The notes under the pieces were generated by a model that was not told the origin of the DNA, ran no database searches, and worked only from the letters and a program-made list of their open reading frames with translations. A program made the position numbers and the translations under genes. Shown one piece after another: positions 23,254-30,354 of a stretch of 64,000 nucleotides of DNA; the first letter of the stretch is position 1; each line of letters begins with the position of its first letter. The DNA is taken from the NCBI RefSeq assembly GCF_900099705.1, contig NZ_LT629695.1:1612001-1676000 (forward strand). Reading direction: 5' to 3'. The DNA is from Agrococcus jejuensis. Lineage in GTDB: Bacteria; Actinomycetota; Actinomycetes; Actinomycetales; Microbacteriaceae.

Positions 23254-23844
23254 CTACGGGTGGACGGGGATGAGCGAGGTCGAGAGCAGCGTCCAGATCC
23301 ACGCTGCGGCCTGCGTCGGCGCGGGCCTGGGGCGCATGTGCAGCCATTGCCCGACCGCTGCGATCGCCGCGCCAGACACCGCCGCGACCTCGAGGTCGAC
23401 GGGCACGTCGTTGGCAGGCACTGCGCCCGACTCGCGGGCGTGCTCGATGCCCTCGCGCACGATGCCGTCGATGCGGTCGCGCATGCGCGCCGTCGCGAGC
23501 GCCGAGCCGTGCGGCCCGAGCACGCGGCGGAAGAGGGATGCGTTGGCGCTCGCGTGCTCGAGGAACACCTCGAGCGTGCGCAGGATCTGCTGCTCGTCGG
23601 GGGCGACGGCGCCGCTCGCGAGGCCCGTGGCGAGCGAGCGCTCCGCCGCCTCGTCGACCGTCGCATCGATCGCGTCGGCGAGCAGCGTCTCCTTGTCGGC
23701 GTAGTGCTGGTAGAAGCTCGAGCGGTGCACGCCGGCGCGGGCGGCGATGTCGGCGACCGAGATCGCGTCGAGCGACTCCTCGCGCGCGAGGGCGAGCAGT
23801 GCCTGCTGCAGGCTCTGGCGCGTGCGCGCGATCCGCGGATCCAT
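23254..23844 (-). CDS. TetR-family regulator, probable repressor of the MMPL gene
   Basis: 196 residues from ATG 23844 (MDPRIARTRQSLQQALLALA). The helix-turn-helix at about 24-46 reads ISVADIAARAGVHRSSFYQH with Y and ADKETLL after it, the classical TetR recognition pattern. The C-terminal domain is a TetR_C-33-like helical bundle. It is divergent from the MMPL transporter gene, with two adjacent palindromes between them (23868-23899). By analogy with TetR/RND pairs, it most likely represses the transporter and itself until a substrate binds. Confidence 0.88.
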   Translation of the reverse strand: MDPRIARTRQSLQQALLALAREESLDAISVADIAARAGVHRSSFYQHYADKETLLADAIDATVDEAAERSLATGLASGAVAPDEQQILRTLEVFLEHASANASLFRRVLGPHGSALATARMRDRIDGIVREGIEHARESGAVPANDVPVDLEVAAVSGAAIAAVGQWLHMRPRPAPTQAAAWIWTLLSTSLIPVHP

Positions 23845-23867
23845 GCCATGAGTCTGCCATGTCGAAT

Positions 23868-23899
23868 CCGACACGTGTCGCTTTTCCGACAGGTGTCGG
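23868..23899. promoter_or_regulatory. tandem TetR operators in the TetR-MMPL intergenic region
   Basis: Two palindromes, CGACACGTGTCG (23869-23880) and CCGACAGGTGTCGG (23886-23899), with centres 18 bases apart. Both extend the consensus TCCGACA--TGTCG. Spacing of about two helical turns fits two TetR dimers. Confidence 0.65.
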
Positions 23900-23960
23900 T
23901 TACGCTCGACTCGGCCCGACGTCGTGCCCCTCGCATCCGCCTCGCCGTCGAAAGGCATCC

Positions 23961-26507
23961 ATGGCACTCCTCCTCGCCCGCCTGGGGCGCTTCGCAGCCC
24001 GCCGCGCCTGGGTCGTGATCGTCGCGTGGGTCGTGCTGCTCGGCGGCGGCATCGCCGCGTTCCTCGCCTTCGGCGGCACCCTCGCGACCAACGTCACGAT
24101 CCCCGGCACGCAGACGCAGGTCGTGGGCGACGAGATCGCCGACGAGCTCGGCGGCCAGAGCACCGGCACCGCCAACGTCGTCTTCTCGACCGACGACGGC
24201 TCGGCGTTCACCGACGAGCAGCGCACCGGCATCGCCGACCTGCTCGCCGAGATCGGCGACGTCGACACCGTCGAGACGACCGTCGACCCCTTCGACACGC
24301 AGCAGCAGCGCGCCGACCAGGCCGCGCAGCTCGACGCATCCGCTGCCGAGGCCGAGGCGGGCCAGCAGCAGCTGGATGCCGGGCAGGCGCAGCTCGACGC
24401 CGGCCAGGCCGAGCTCGACGCGAGCCGCGAGCAGCTCGAGGCAGCGCTCGCGCAGGCGGCAGGCACGCCGGCCGAGGCGCAGCTGCAGCAGCAGGCGGCG
24501 CTGCTCGACGCCGGCCAGCAGCAGCTCGACGACCAGCAGGCGCAGCTCGACCAGGGTCAGGCCGACCTCGACGCGGGCGCCGCACAGCTCGAGGCGGGCC
24601 GGACCCTGCTCGATGCCGCCGACGCGCTGCAGTTCGTCGCGGCCGACGACAGCGCCGCCATCGGCATCATCCAGTTCTCGACCAGCGCCTACGAGGTGCC
24701 GGCGGAGGACAAGGCCGCCATCGTCGAGACCATCGAGGGCGCCGACATCGACGGCGTCACCGTCGACGCCTCCGCCGAGCTCACGACCAACGTCTCCGAC
24801 CTCGTCGGCCCCGCCGAGATCATCGGCGTCGTCGTCGCCGCGATCGTGCTGCTCGTCATGCTGCGCGCCCTGCTGCCCGCGATGCTGCCGATCGTCGCGT
24901 CGCTCATCGGCATCGGCGTCGGCGTCACCACCGCGCTCGCCCTCTCCGGCGTCGTCGAGATGACCTCGATCACGCCCGTGCTCGGCGTCATGCTGGGCCT
25001 CGCGGTGGGCATCGACTACACGCTGTTCATCGTCAACAGGCACCGTACGCAGCTGCGGCGCGGCCTCGACGTGCGCGAATCGATCGCGCTGGCCAACGGC
25101 ACCTCCGGCACCGCCGTCGTGTTCGCGGGCTCGACCGTCGTCATCGCGCTGCTCGCGCTCAACGTCACGGGCATCGGCTTCCTCGGCGTCATGGGATCCG
25201 TCGGCGCATGGTGCGTCGCCGTGGCCGTGCTCATCGCCGTGTCCCTCACGCCGGCGGCGCTGTCCCTCATCGGCATGAAGGTGCTCACGCGCAAGGAGCG
25301 CGCCGCAGCGCAGGCCGCCCAGTCGGCGCCCGTCGCGGCCGAGCATCCGAAGCCCATGCGCTCGGGCCTCGCCGTGCTGCGCGTCGCCCTCGCGATCGCG
25401 GCGCTCGCCGTCATCGCCATCCCGGCGCTGTCGATGCGCCTCGGCCTGCCCGACGGCTCGGCCGAGCCGCAGGACTCGACGCAGTACGCCGCCTACCAGA
25501 CGACCGCCGAGGAGTTCGGCGAGGGCCTCAACGGTCCGCTCGTCGTGTCGGCGCGCCTGGATGCGCCCATGGCCGACGACGAGGTCGTGGTCTGGCAGGC
25601 CGACGTCGCCGAGCAGCTGCTCGGCGTGGCCGACGTCGAGGCCGTCGCGCCCGTGGGCGTCGGCGAGGACGACGACTTCCTCGTCTTCCAGCTCATGCCC
25701 GCCGAGGGTCCCGCGAGCGTCTCGACCGAGCAGCTCGTGCACGCGCTGCGCGACCTCACGCCCATCGACGGCGTCGAGTCCTACGGCGTCGCGGGCACGG
25801 CGAGCGGCAACATCGACCTGTCCGAGACGATCGGCGACGCGCTGCCCACGTACGTGGCCATCGTCATCGGCCTGTCGTTCCTCATCCTGCTCGTCGTGTT
25901 CCGCTCGATCCTCGTGCCGCTCGTCGCGACCGCAGGGTTCGCGCTCTCGCTCTTCGCGGCGCTGGGCGCCGTGACGGCCGTCTACCAGTGGGGCTGGCTC
26001 GGCGACCTGTTCGGCGTGCACGACCCCGGCCCCGTGCTGAGCTTCGCGCCCGTCGTCATCACGGGCGTGCTGTTCGGCCTCGCGATGGACTACCAGCTGT
26101 TCCTCGTGTCGGGCATGCGCGAGGCGTTCGTGCACGGATCGCGGGCGAAGGAGGCGGTCGTGGCGGGCCTGCGGAACGGCGCACCCGTCGTCACGGCGGC
26201 GGCGATCATCATGATCTCCGTCTTCGGCGGCTTCGTGTTCTCGCACATGTCGATGGTGCGACCCTTCGGCTTCGGCCTCGCGATCGGCGTGCTCTTCGAC
26301 GCGTTCGTCGTGCGCATGGTGCTCATCCCCGCGGCGATGCACCTGCTGGGTCGGTCGGCGTGGTGGATCCCCCGCTGGCTCGACCGCATCCTGCCGAACG
26401 TCGACGTGGAGGGCTCGAGCCTCGAGCGCGACGCCGGCCGGCGGGCGCACCCGACGACCGCGGAGCTCGCGGCGGCGGAGGTGCGCTCGGCACCCGCGAA
26501 GGACTGA
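23961..26507 (+). CDS. MMPL/RND-family transporter with an extracytoplasmic coiled-coil
   Basis: 848 residues. Membrane helix 1 at about 12-34; then a periplasm-side domain; then about five helices (280-450), another outer domain and five more helices (625-800), giving the duplicated RND topology. GIDYTLFIVNRHR and AMDYQLFLVSGMRE are the two conserved MMPL D-Y motifs that carry the proton-relay Asp-Tyr. Residues 115-225 contain a Gln/Leu/Asp-rich repeat (LDAGQAQLDAGQAELDASRE type) predicted to form a long coiled-coil. Divergent from its TetR regulator. Likely exports a lipid or hydrophobic compound using the proton gradient. Confidence 0.9.
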   Translation: MALLLARLGRFAARRAWVVIVAWVVLLGGGIAAFLAFGGTLATNVTIPGTQTQVVGDEIADELGGQSTGTANVVFSTDDGSAFTDEQRTGIADLLAEIGDVDTVETTVDPFDTQQQRADQAAQLDASAAEAEAGQQQLDAGQAQLDAGQAELDASREQLEAALAQAAGTPAEAQLQQQAALLDAGQQQLDDQQAQLDQGQADLDAGAAQLEAGRTLLDAADALQFVAADDSAAIGIIQFSTSAYEVPAEDKAAIVETIEGADIDGVTVDASAELTTNVSDLVGPAEIIGVVVAAIVLLVMLRALLPAMLPIVASLIGIGVGVTTALALSGVVEMTSITPVLGVMLGLAVGIDYTLFIVNRHRTQLRRGLDVRESIALANGTSGTAVVFAGSTVVIALLALNVTGIGFLGVMGSVGAWCVAVAVLIAVSLTPAALSLIGMKVLTRKERAAAQAAQSAPVAAEHPKPMRSGLAVLRVALAIAALAVIAIPALSMRLGLPDGSAEPQDSTQYAAYQTTAEEFGEGLNGPLVVSARLDAPMADDEVVVWQADVAEQLLGVADVEAVAPVGVGEDDDFLVFQLMPAEGPASVSTEQLVHALRDLTPIDGVESYGVAGTASGNIDLSETIGDALPTYVAIVIGLSFLILLVVFRSILVPLVATAGFALSLFAALGAVTAVYQWGWLGDLFGVHDPGPVLSFAPVVITGVLFGLAMDYQLFLVSGMREAFVHGSRAKEAVVAGLRNGAPVVTAAAIIMISVFGGFVFSHMSMVRPFGFGLAIGVLFDAFVVRMVLIPAAMHLLGRSAWWIPRWLDRILPNVDVEGSSLERDAGRRAHPTTAELAAAEVRSAPAKD

Positions 26508-26516
26508 CGGATGCGC

Positions 26517-26549
26517 GAAGGGCCCCGACCTGTGAGGTCGGGGCCCTTC
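26517..26549. terminator. strong terminator after the MMPL gene
   Basis: GAAGGGCCCCGACCT-GTG-AGGTCGGGGCCCTTC, a perfect 15-bp stem beginning nine bases after the stop. Confidence 0.85.
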
Positions 26550-26572
26550 GTCGCGTCCGGGGCTCGCTTCGT

Positions 26573-26649
26573 GTTGCGTTTTGCAGGCGATCCGGGGTGG
26601 CGGAGGGAAGATACCCCTCTGACCCCCCTGATCGCCTGCAAAACGCAAC
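26573..26649. repeat. 20-bp perfect inverted repeat with 37-base centre (hairpin C)
   Basis: Arms GTTGCGTTTTGCAGGCGATC (26573-26592) and its complement (26630-26649). It lies between the MMPL terminator and the convergent HAD gene. The centre has partly complementary G-rich and C-rich tracts. It could be a second, bidirectional terminator or a mobile palindromic element. Confidence 0.65.
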
Positions 26650-26666
26650 CGACAGAGGTCTGCGCG

Positions 26667-27512
26667 TCAGCGCGCGAGCAGCCGCTCGATCGCGTCGACG
26701 ACGCCGTGCTCGCGGTTCGAACGGGCCGTGTGGCGGGCGCGGGCGCGCACCGTCGGGTGCGCGTTCGCCATCGCGAACGAGTGCTCGGCCGCATCCATCA
26801 TCTGCAGGTCGTTGAGGTAGTCGCCGAACACCGCCGTCTGCGCGGGCGTGATGCCGAGGCGCTCCTGCAGCGCGCGCACCGCGACGCCCTTGTCGATCGA
26901 GCGGGACATGATGTCGACCCAGCGCTCGCTCGACACGACGATCTGGTGGGTCGCCGAGAACGCGGCGAGGCCCGCGGCGACGGCGACGGGGTCGTGGAAG
27001 TCGATGACGGCGAGCTTGAGGATGTCGTCGTCGTGCTCGAGCAGGTCGTCGACGACCTCGATGGCCGCGAAGTACTGGCCGGCAGCCTCGAGGAATCGCT
27101 CGTCGGCGCGCTCCACGACGGCGCCGCGCTTGCCGCACAGCACGATGCCGAGGTCGGCGCCGTCGGCGGCGAGCTGGCGCAGCGTGCGCACGATCGCGGC
27201 CGCGCCATCCCGCTCGATCGTCACCGACGACAGCTCCTCGCCGTCCTGCATCACGATCGAGCCGTTCTCGGCGATGACGCACATGCCGTCGATCGCCTGC
27301 TCGAACAGGCTGTGCAGCGACGCGTACTGGCGTCCGCTCGCCGGGGCGAAGACGATGCCGCGCTCGCGCAGCCGCTCGAGCTGGCCCCAGAGCCGGTCGG
27401 GCACGGTGCCGTGCTCGTCGAGCAGCGTGCCGTCCATGTCGCTCACGATGAGCCGGATGTCGGCGTCGTCGAACGGGTGGGCGACGGTCGGGATGGACTC
27501 GGTGGTCGTCAT
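26667..27512 (-). CDS. Cof-type HAD phosphatase
   Basis: 281 residues. HAD motif I IVSDMDGTLLDEHG (nucleophile Asp24, acid Asp26), motif II in FAPASGRQYASL, the lysine of motif III near IDKGVAVRALQERLGI, and motif IV FGDYLNDLQMMDAA. The cap domain of about 100 residues between motifs II and III is the C2B type of Cof/YbiV sugar-phosphate phosphatases. Cytoplasmic, Mg2+-dependent, with probable sugar-phosphate or nucleotide-like substrates. Alone between convergent MMPL and the SDR gene. Substrate not predictable. Confidence 0.9.
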   Translation of the reverse strand: MTTTESIPTVAHPFDDADIRLIVSDMDGTLLDEHGTVPDRLWGQLERLRERGIVFAPASGRQYASLHSLFEQAIDGMCVIAENGSIVMQDGEELSSVTIERDGAAAIVRTLRQLAADGADLGIVLCGKRGAVVERADERFLEAAGQYFAAIEVVDDLLEHDDDILKLAVIDFHDPVAVAAGLAAFSATHQIVVSSERWVDIMSRSIDKGVAVRALQERLGITPAQTAVFGDYLNDLQMMDAAEHSFAMANAHPTVRARARHTARSNREHGVVDAIERLLAR

Positions 27513-27617
27513 GCGCAGGTGCTCCTGGATGCGGTCGATGGGCGCGAGGCCCGCGGATGCGCATGCACCGTTGCAGCGGCGAGGTCTGCATCCATGGTCC
27601 CATGTCGCGCGTGACCG

Positions 27618-27647
27618 CGGGCTGCGAGGCCATCGCCCCGCAGCCCG
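27618..27647 (-). terminator. probable terminator after the SDR gene
   Basis: CGGGCTGCG (27618-27626) pairs with CGCAGCCCG (27639-27647), with a 12-base loop, immediately downstream of the minus-strand SDR stop. Confidence 0.45.
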
Positions 27648-27653
27648 AGCGCG

Positions 27654-28373
27654 TCAGGCGAACGCGGCGAGCAGCTGCGCGTAGCGCGCGGTGGGCTCGA
27701 GCGCGAGGCTCGCCTTCGCGACCTTGGCGGGCTCGTCGGCGAGCACCTCGGCGTCGCCGCGCTCGAGGCCGTCGAGGGCCGCGGTCACGACCTGCGAGAC
27801 CGGGATGCGGTCGCCGGGGAGGCTCCTCGACATGTCGGTGTCCACGAGGCCCATGTGCAGCGCGACGACCTGGGTGCCCTGCTCGGCGAGCTCGTTGCGG
27901 AGCCCGTCGGTGAGGCTCCATGCGGCCGCCTTCGAGACGCCGTAGGTGGTGCCGCCGGGGAACGCGACCCACGACGATGCCGACAGCACGTTGAGGATCG
28001 CGCCGCCGCCTGCCGCGGCGAGCGTCGGCGCGAACGCGCGCGCCATGTGCAGCGGGCCGAACGCGTTGGTCTCGAGCTGGCTGCGGATGTCGGCGAGGTC
28101 GCCGGTGACGAGCGGCACGGGCGCTGCGATGCCGGCGTTGTTGACGACGAGGGTCGCGTCGGTCGCGAGCGCGGCGACGGCGGCGACCTGGTCGGGATCG
28201 GTGACGTCGAGCGTCACGGGCACGACGCGCGGGTCGTCGACGGCGATGGCGGATGCGTCGCGAGCGCCGGCGTAGACCGTGGTGGCGCCGCGCTCGAGCA
28301 GCTGGCGGACGAACTCTGCGCCGATGCCCCGGTTGGCTCCGGTGACGACGGCGACGGACTCTCGGATCTGCAC
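27654..28373 (-). CDS. short-chain dehydrogenase/reductase
   Basis: 239 residues, classical SDR. Cofactor motif TGANRGIGAEF (TGxxxGxG, residues 13-19), NNAG at about 85-88, catalytic Ser in NVLSASSW, and the YxxxK pair in TYGVSKAA. Length and motifs fit NAD(P)-dependent oxidoreductases with the usual Ser-Tyr-Lys triad. The gene is divergent from a TetR regulator, with a palindrome between the two starts, so it is likely the regulated target. Physiological substrate unknown. Confidence 0.9.
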   Translation of the reverse strand: MQIRESVAVVTGANRGIGAEFVRQLLERGATTVYAGARDASAIAVDDPRVVPVTLDVTDPDQVAAVAALATDATLVVNNAGIAAPVPLVTGDLADIRSQLETNAFGPLHMARAFAPTLAAAGGGAILNVLSASSWVAFPGGTTYGVSKAAAWSLTDGLRNELAEQGTQVVALHMGLVDTDMSRSLPGDRIPVSQVVTAALDGLERGDAEVLADEPAKVAKASLALEPTARYAQLLAAFA

Positions 28374-28390
28374 GATGGACCTTTCTGTAG

Positions 28391-28406
28391 CGTTCGTTAT
28401 GGAACG
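28391..28406. promoter_or_regulatory. probable TetR operator between the SDR and TetR genes
   Basis: CGTTC-GTTATG-GAACG, inverted repeat with 5-bp arms; a partial second copy (GCGTTATAGAATG) lies at 28439-28451 over the -10 of the TetR gene. Confidence 0.5.
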
Positions 28407-28444
28407 GACGTCGGCGACGCTAGCACATTGCGTAGCGAGCGTTA

Positions 28445-28450
28445 TAGAAT
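28445..28450 (+). promoter_or_regulatory. leaderless-type -10 of the TetR gene
   Basis: TAGAAT with six bases to the ATG at 28457. Confidence 0.45.
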
Positions 28451-28456
28451 GGGCGC

Positions 28457-29011
28457 ATGGCAGGCAGGCCCAGAGGATTCGATCGCGACGACGCGCTCGA
28501 CGTCGCCGTGCGCGGCTTCTGGCGCGACGGCTACGACGAGACCACCGTCGCCACGCTCACGAAGGCCATGGGCATCTCGGCGCCGAGCCTCTACGCCGCG
28601 TTCGGCGACAAGGACCGCCTGTTCGCCGAGGCCGCCGCGTGCTACGCCGACTCGGCGACCGCCGAGCTCGAGCGGCAGCTGTCGCACGAGTCCACGAGCG
28701 ACGCGATCGCGAGCATCCTGCGCGGCTGCATGACCGCGTACACCGATCCCGACACCCCGCAGGGCTGCTTCGTGCTCACCGAGCCGCGCCTCGCCGATCG
28801 CCGACGCGACATGGCGAGCCGCATCGCCGCGCGCATCGAGCGCGGCATCGCCGAGGGCGACGTGCCGGCAAGCACCGACGCGCACGGCACCGCCGACCTC
28901 GTACTCGCAGTGCTCGGCGGCATGTCGACTCGAGCGCGCGACGGCGGCTCCGCCGGCGAGGTCGCGGCGATCGGCGAGCTCGCGCTCGCCACCCTCCCCC
29001 TGCGCGCCTGA
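28457..29011 (+). CDS. TetR-family regulator, probable repressor of the SDR gene
   Basis: 184 residues. The N-terminus AGRPRGFDRDDALDVAVRGF and helix-turn-helix TTVATLTKAMGISAPSLYAA with FGDKDRLF are typical of the AcrR/TetR subgroup that controls adjacent SDR or oxidoreductase genes. The C-terminal domain contains GCFVLTEPRLADRRRDMA, close to TetR_C_16-like members. Divergent from the SDR gene, with a shared palindromic region that covers its own -10, so negative autoregulation is likely. Ligand unknown. Confidence 0.88.
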   Translation: MAGRPRGFDRDDALDVAVRGFWRDGYDETTVATLTKAMGISAPSLYAAFGDKDRLFAEAAACYADSATAELERQLSHESTSDAIASILRGCMTAYTDPDTPQGCFVLTEPRLADRRRDMASRIAARIERGIAEGDVPASTDAHGTADLVLAVLGGMSTRARDGGSAGEVAAIGELALATLPLRA

Positions 29012-29070
29012 GCGACGCCCGGCGTCACGCGCCATCCGCATCCGCAGGGTCGGGTGGGATGCTGGATGCC

Positions 29071-29787
29071 ATGGCACGGGACAGCGGGGCGACGGCGCTC
29101 GAGGGCGTGCGCGCCCTCGCGCAGGGGCTCGCGCCCGGCGAGCTGCTGCCGGCCGAGCGCGCGCTCGCCTCGCAGCTGGGCGTCGCACGCATGACGGTGC
29201 GCGCCGCGATCGACGTGCTCGAGCGCGAGGGCCTCGTGCGCACGCGACGCGGCGTCGGCACCGAGCGGCTCGCGCCGCCCGTGTCGCTGCAGGTGCGGCT
29301 GCGGTCGTTCGCGAGCGCCGTGCGCGAGCACGGCATGCGGCCCGAGACGCGCGTGCTGTCGTACGTGCGCAGCACCGAGCGGCCGGCGGAGGTGTCGGCG
29401 CACCTGCAGCTCGACGACGACGCCGAGACCGTGCACCTGCGCAGGCTGCGCCTCGGCGACGACCGCCCGCTCGCGCTCGAGGATGCGTGGCTGCCGGTGT
29501 CGCTCGTGCCGCAGCTCGATCGCGAGGCCGCCGAGGGCAGCCTCTACGAGCTGCTCGAGCGCCTCGACCTGCTGCCGACGGAGGGGGTGGAGGTCGTCAC
29601 GGCGGCGCTGCCGAGCCCCGAGGAGATCGCGGTGCTCGAGATCGCGCCGACGTATCCGGTGCTGCGACTGTCGCGCACGGCGGTGTCCGATGGCGTGCCC
29701 GTGGAGTTCTCGCGCGTGACGTTCCCTGCCGATCGGTACGAGCTCACCTTCCCGCTCGCCGAGCGCCTGTCGCTGCCGCTCGGCTGA
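29071..29787 (+). CDS. GntR/HutC-family regulator, DasR/NagR-like
   Basis: 238 residues from ATG 29071 (MARDSGATALEGVRALAQGL; ATG at 29059 adds four residues). A winged-helix GntR domain at about 15-75 contains ELLPAERALASQLGVARMTV and VLEREGLVRTRRGVGT. The C-terminal 150 residues are a UTRA ligand domain (ERPAEVSAHLQLDDDAETVH, LRRLRLGDDRPLALEDAWLP). A dre-type operator lies 500 bases downstream, in front of the PTS gene. DasR/NagR proteins sense amino-sugar phosphates. Inferred: repressor of amino-sugar uptake. Confidence 0.85.
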   Translation: MARDSGATALEGVRALAQGLAPGELLPAERALASQLGVARMTVRAAIDVLEREGLVRTRRGVGTERLAPPVSLQVRLRSFASAVREHGMRPETRVLSYVRSTERPAEVSAHLQLDDDAETVHLRRLRLGDDRPLALEDAWLPVSLVPQLDREAAEGSLYELLERLDLLPTEGVEVVTAALPSPEEIAVLEIAPTYPVLRLSRTAVSDGVPVEFSRVTFPADRYELTFPLAERLSLPLG

Positions 29788-29806
29788 CGCAGGCGCCGCG
29801 CGAGCG

Positions 29807-30223
29807 TCAGTCCACGCGATGCGCGACGCGATCGCAGAGCGTGATCCACTCGCCCTCCGGCCGGAACTCCCAGTGGTGCGTCTGCGTGCGGCCGTCGTCG
29901 GCGAACGTGATCGTCGCGCGCTCCTGCTCGCCCGTGAGCGTCCACTCGTCGCCGTCCACCGTCACGAGGTACTCGCGATTGAAGCCGTGGTTCTCGACGC
30001 TCCATGAGAAGTACGTCTCGCGCTCTTGATCCCAGCCGAGGAACGAGAGGGTGTCGAACGGTCCGTTCGCGCGCTCGTCCTGCACGACGAACCGGTCGCC
30101 GGAGTGCCATCGTGCAGAGTGGACGCTGCGCCAGGGCGCACCGTCGCCATCAGCGCCGTACGCCGTGCCCTCCGCCGACCAGTCGCCGATGAATGCCTGC
30201 AGTCGCTCGTGCTCGTTCGCCAT
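29807..30223 (-). CDS. DUF1579/lipocalin-like small protein
   Basis: 138 residues from ATG 30223 (MANEHERLQAFIGDWSAEGT); a longer frame upstream overlaps the operator region and lacks similarity. The beta-rich pattern (LQAFIGDWSAEGTAYG, RFVVQDERANGPFDTLSFLG, TYFSWSVENHGFNREYLVTV) matches the FABP/lipocalin-like DUF1579 group, which measures about this length. No signal peptide. It faces the PTS gene across a 131-base region holding a GntR operator, so it may share its regulation. Function unknown. Confidence 0.7.
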   Translation of the reverse strand: MANEHERLQAFIGDWSAEGTAYGADGDGAPWRSVHSARWHSGDRFVVQDERANGPFDTLSFLGWDQERETYFSWSVENHGFNREYLVTVDGDEWTLTGEQERATITFADDGRTQTHHWEFRPEGEWITLCDRVAHRVD

Positions 30224-30280
30224 GCCGCCACCATCCGCCGAGTCCGGCGAGGAGACAAGGCCTGGACGACCACCGACCAC

Positions 30281-30316
30281 GGTGGTCTAGACCAGATGAG
30301 CGATGAGGGGTAGAGT
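30281..30316. promoter_or_regulatory. dre-like GntR operator and promoter of the PTS gene
   Basis: TGGTCTAGACCA (30283-30294) is a perfect palindrome and the core of the DasR-responsive element (consensus A-TGGTCTAGACCA-T). A -10 TAGAGT lies at 30311-30316, so the operator covers the -35 region and could block the polymerase. The PTS start is 39 bases after the -10. Confidence 0.75.
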
Positions 30317-30354
30317 CCCCCCAATCCCTCTCCCGTCCCCCATGGAGTCGCACC

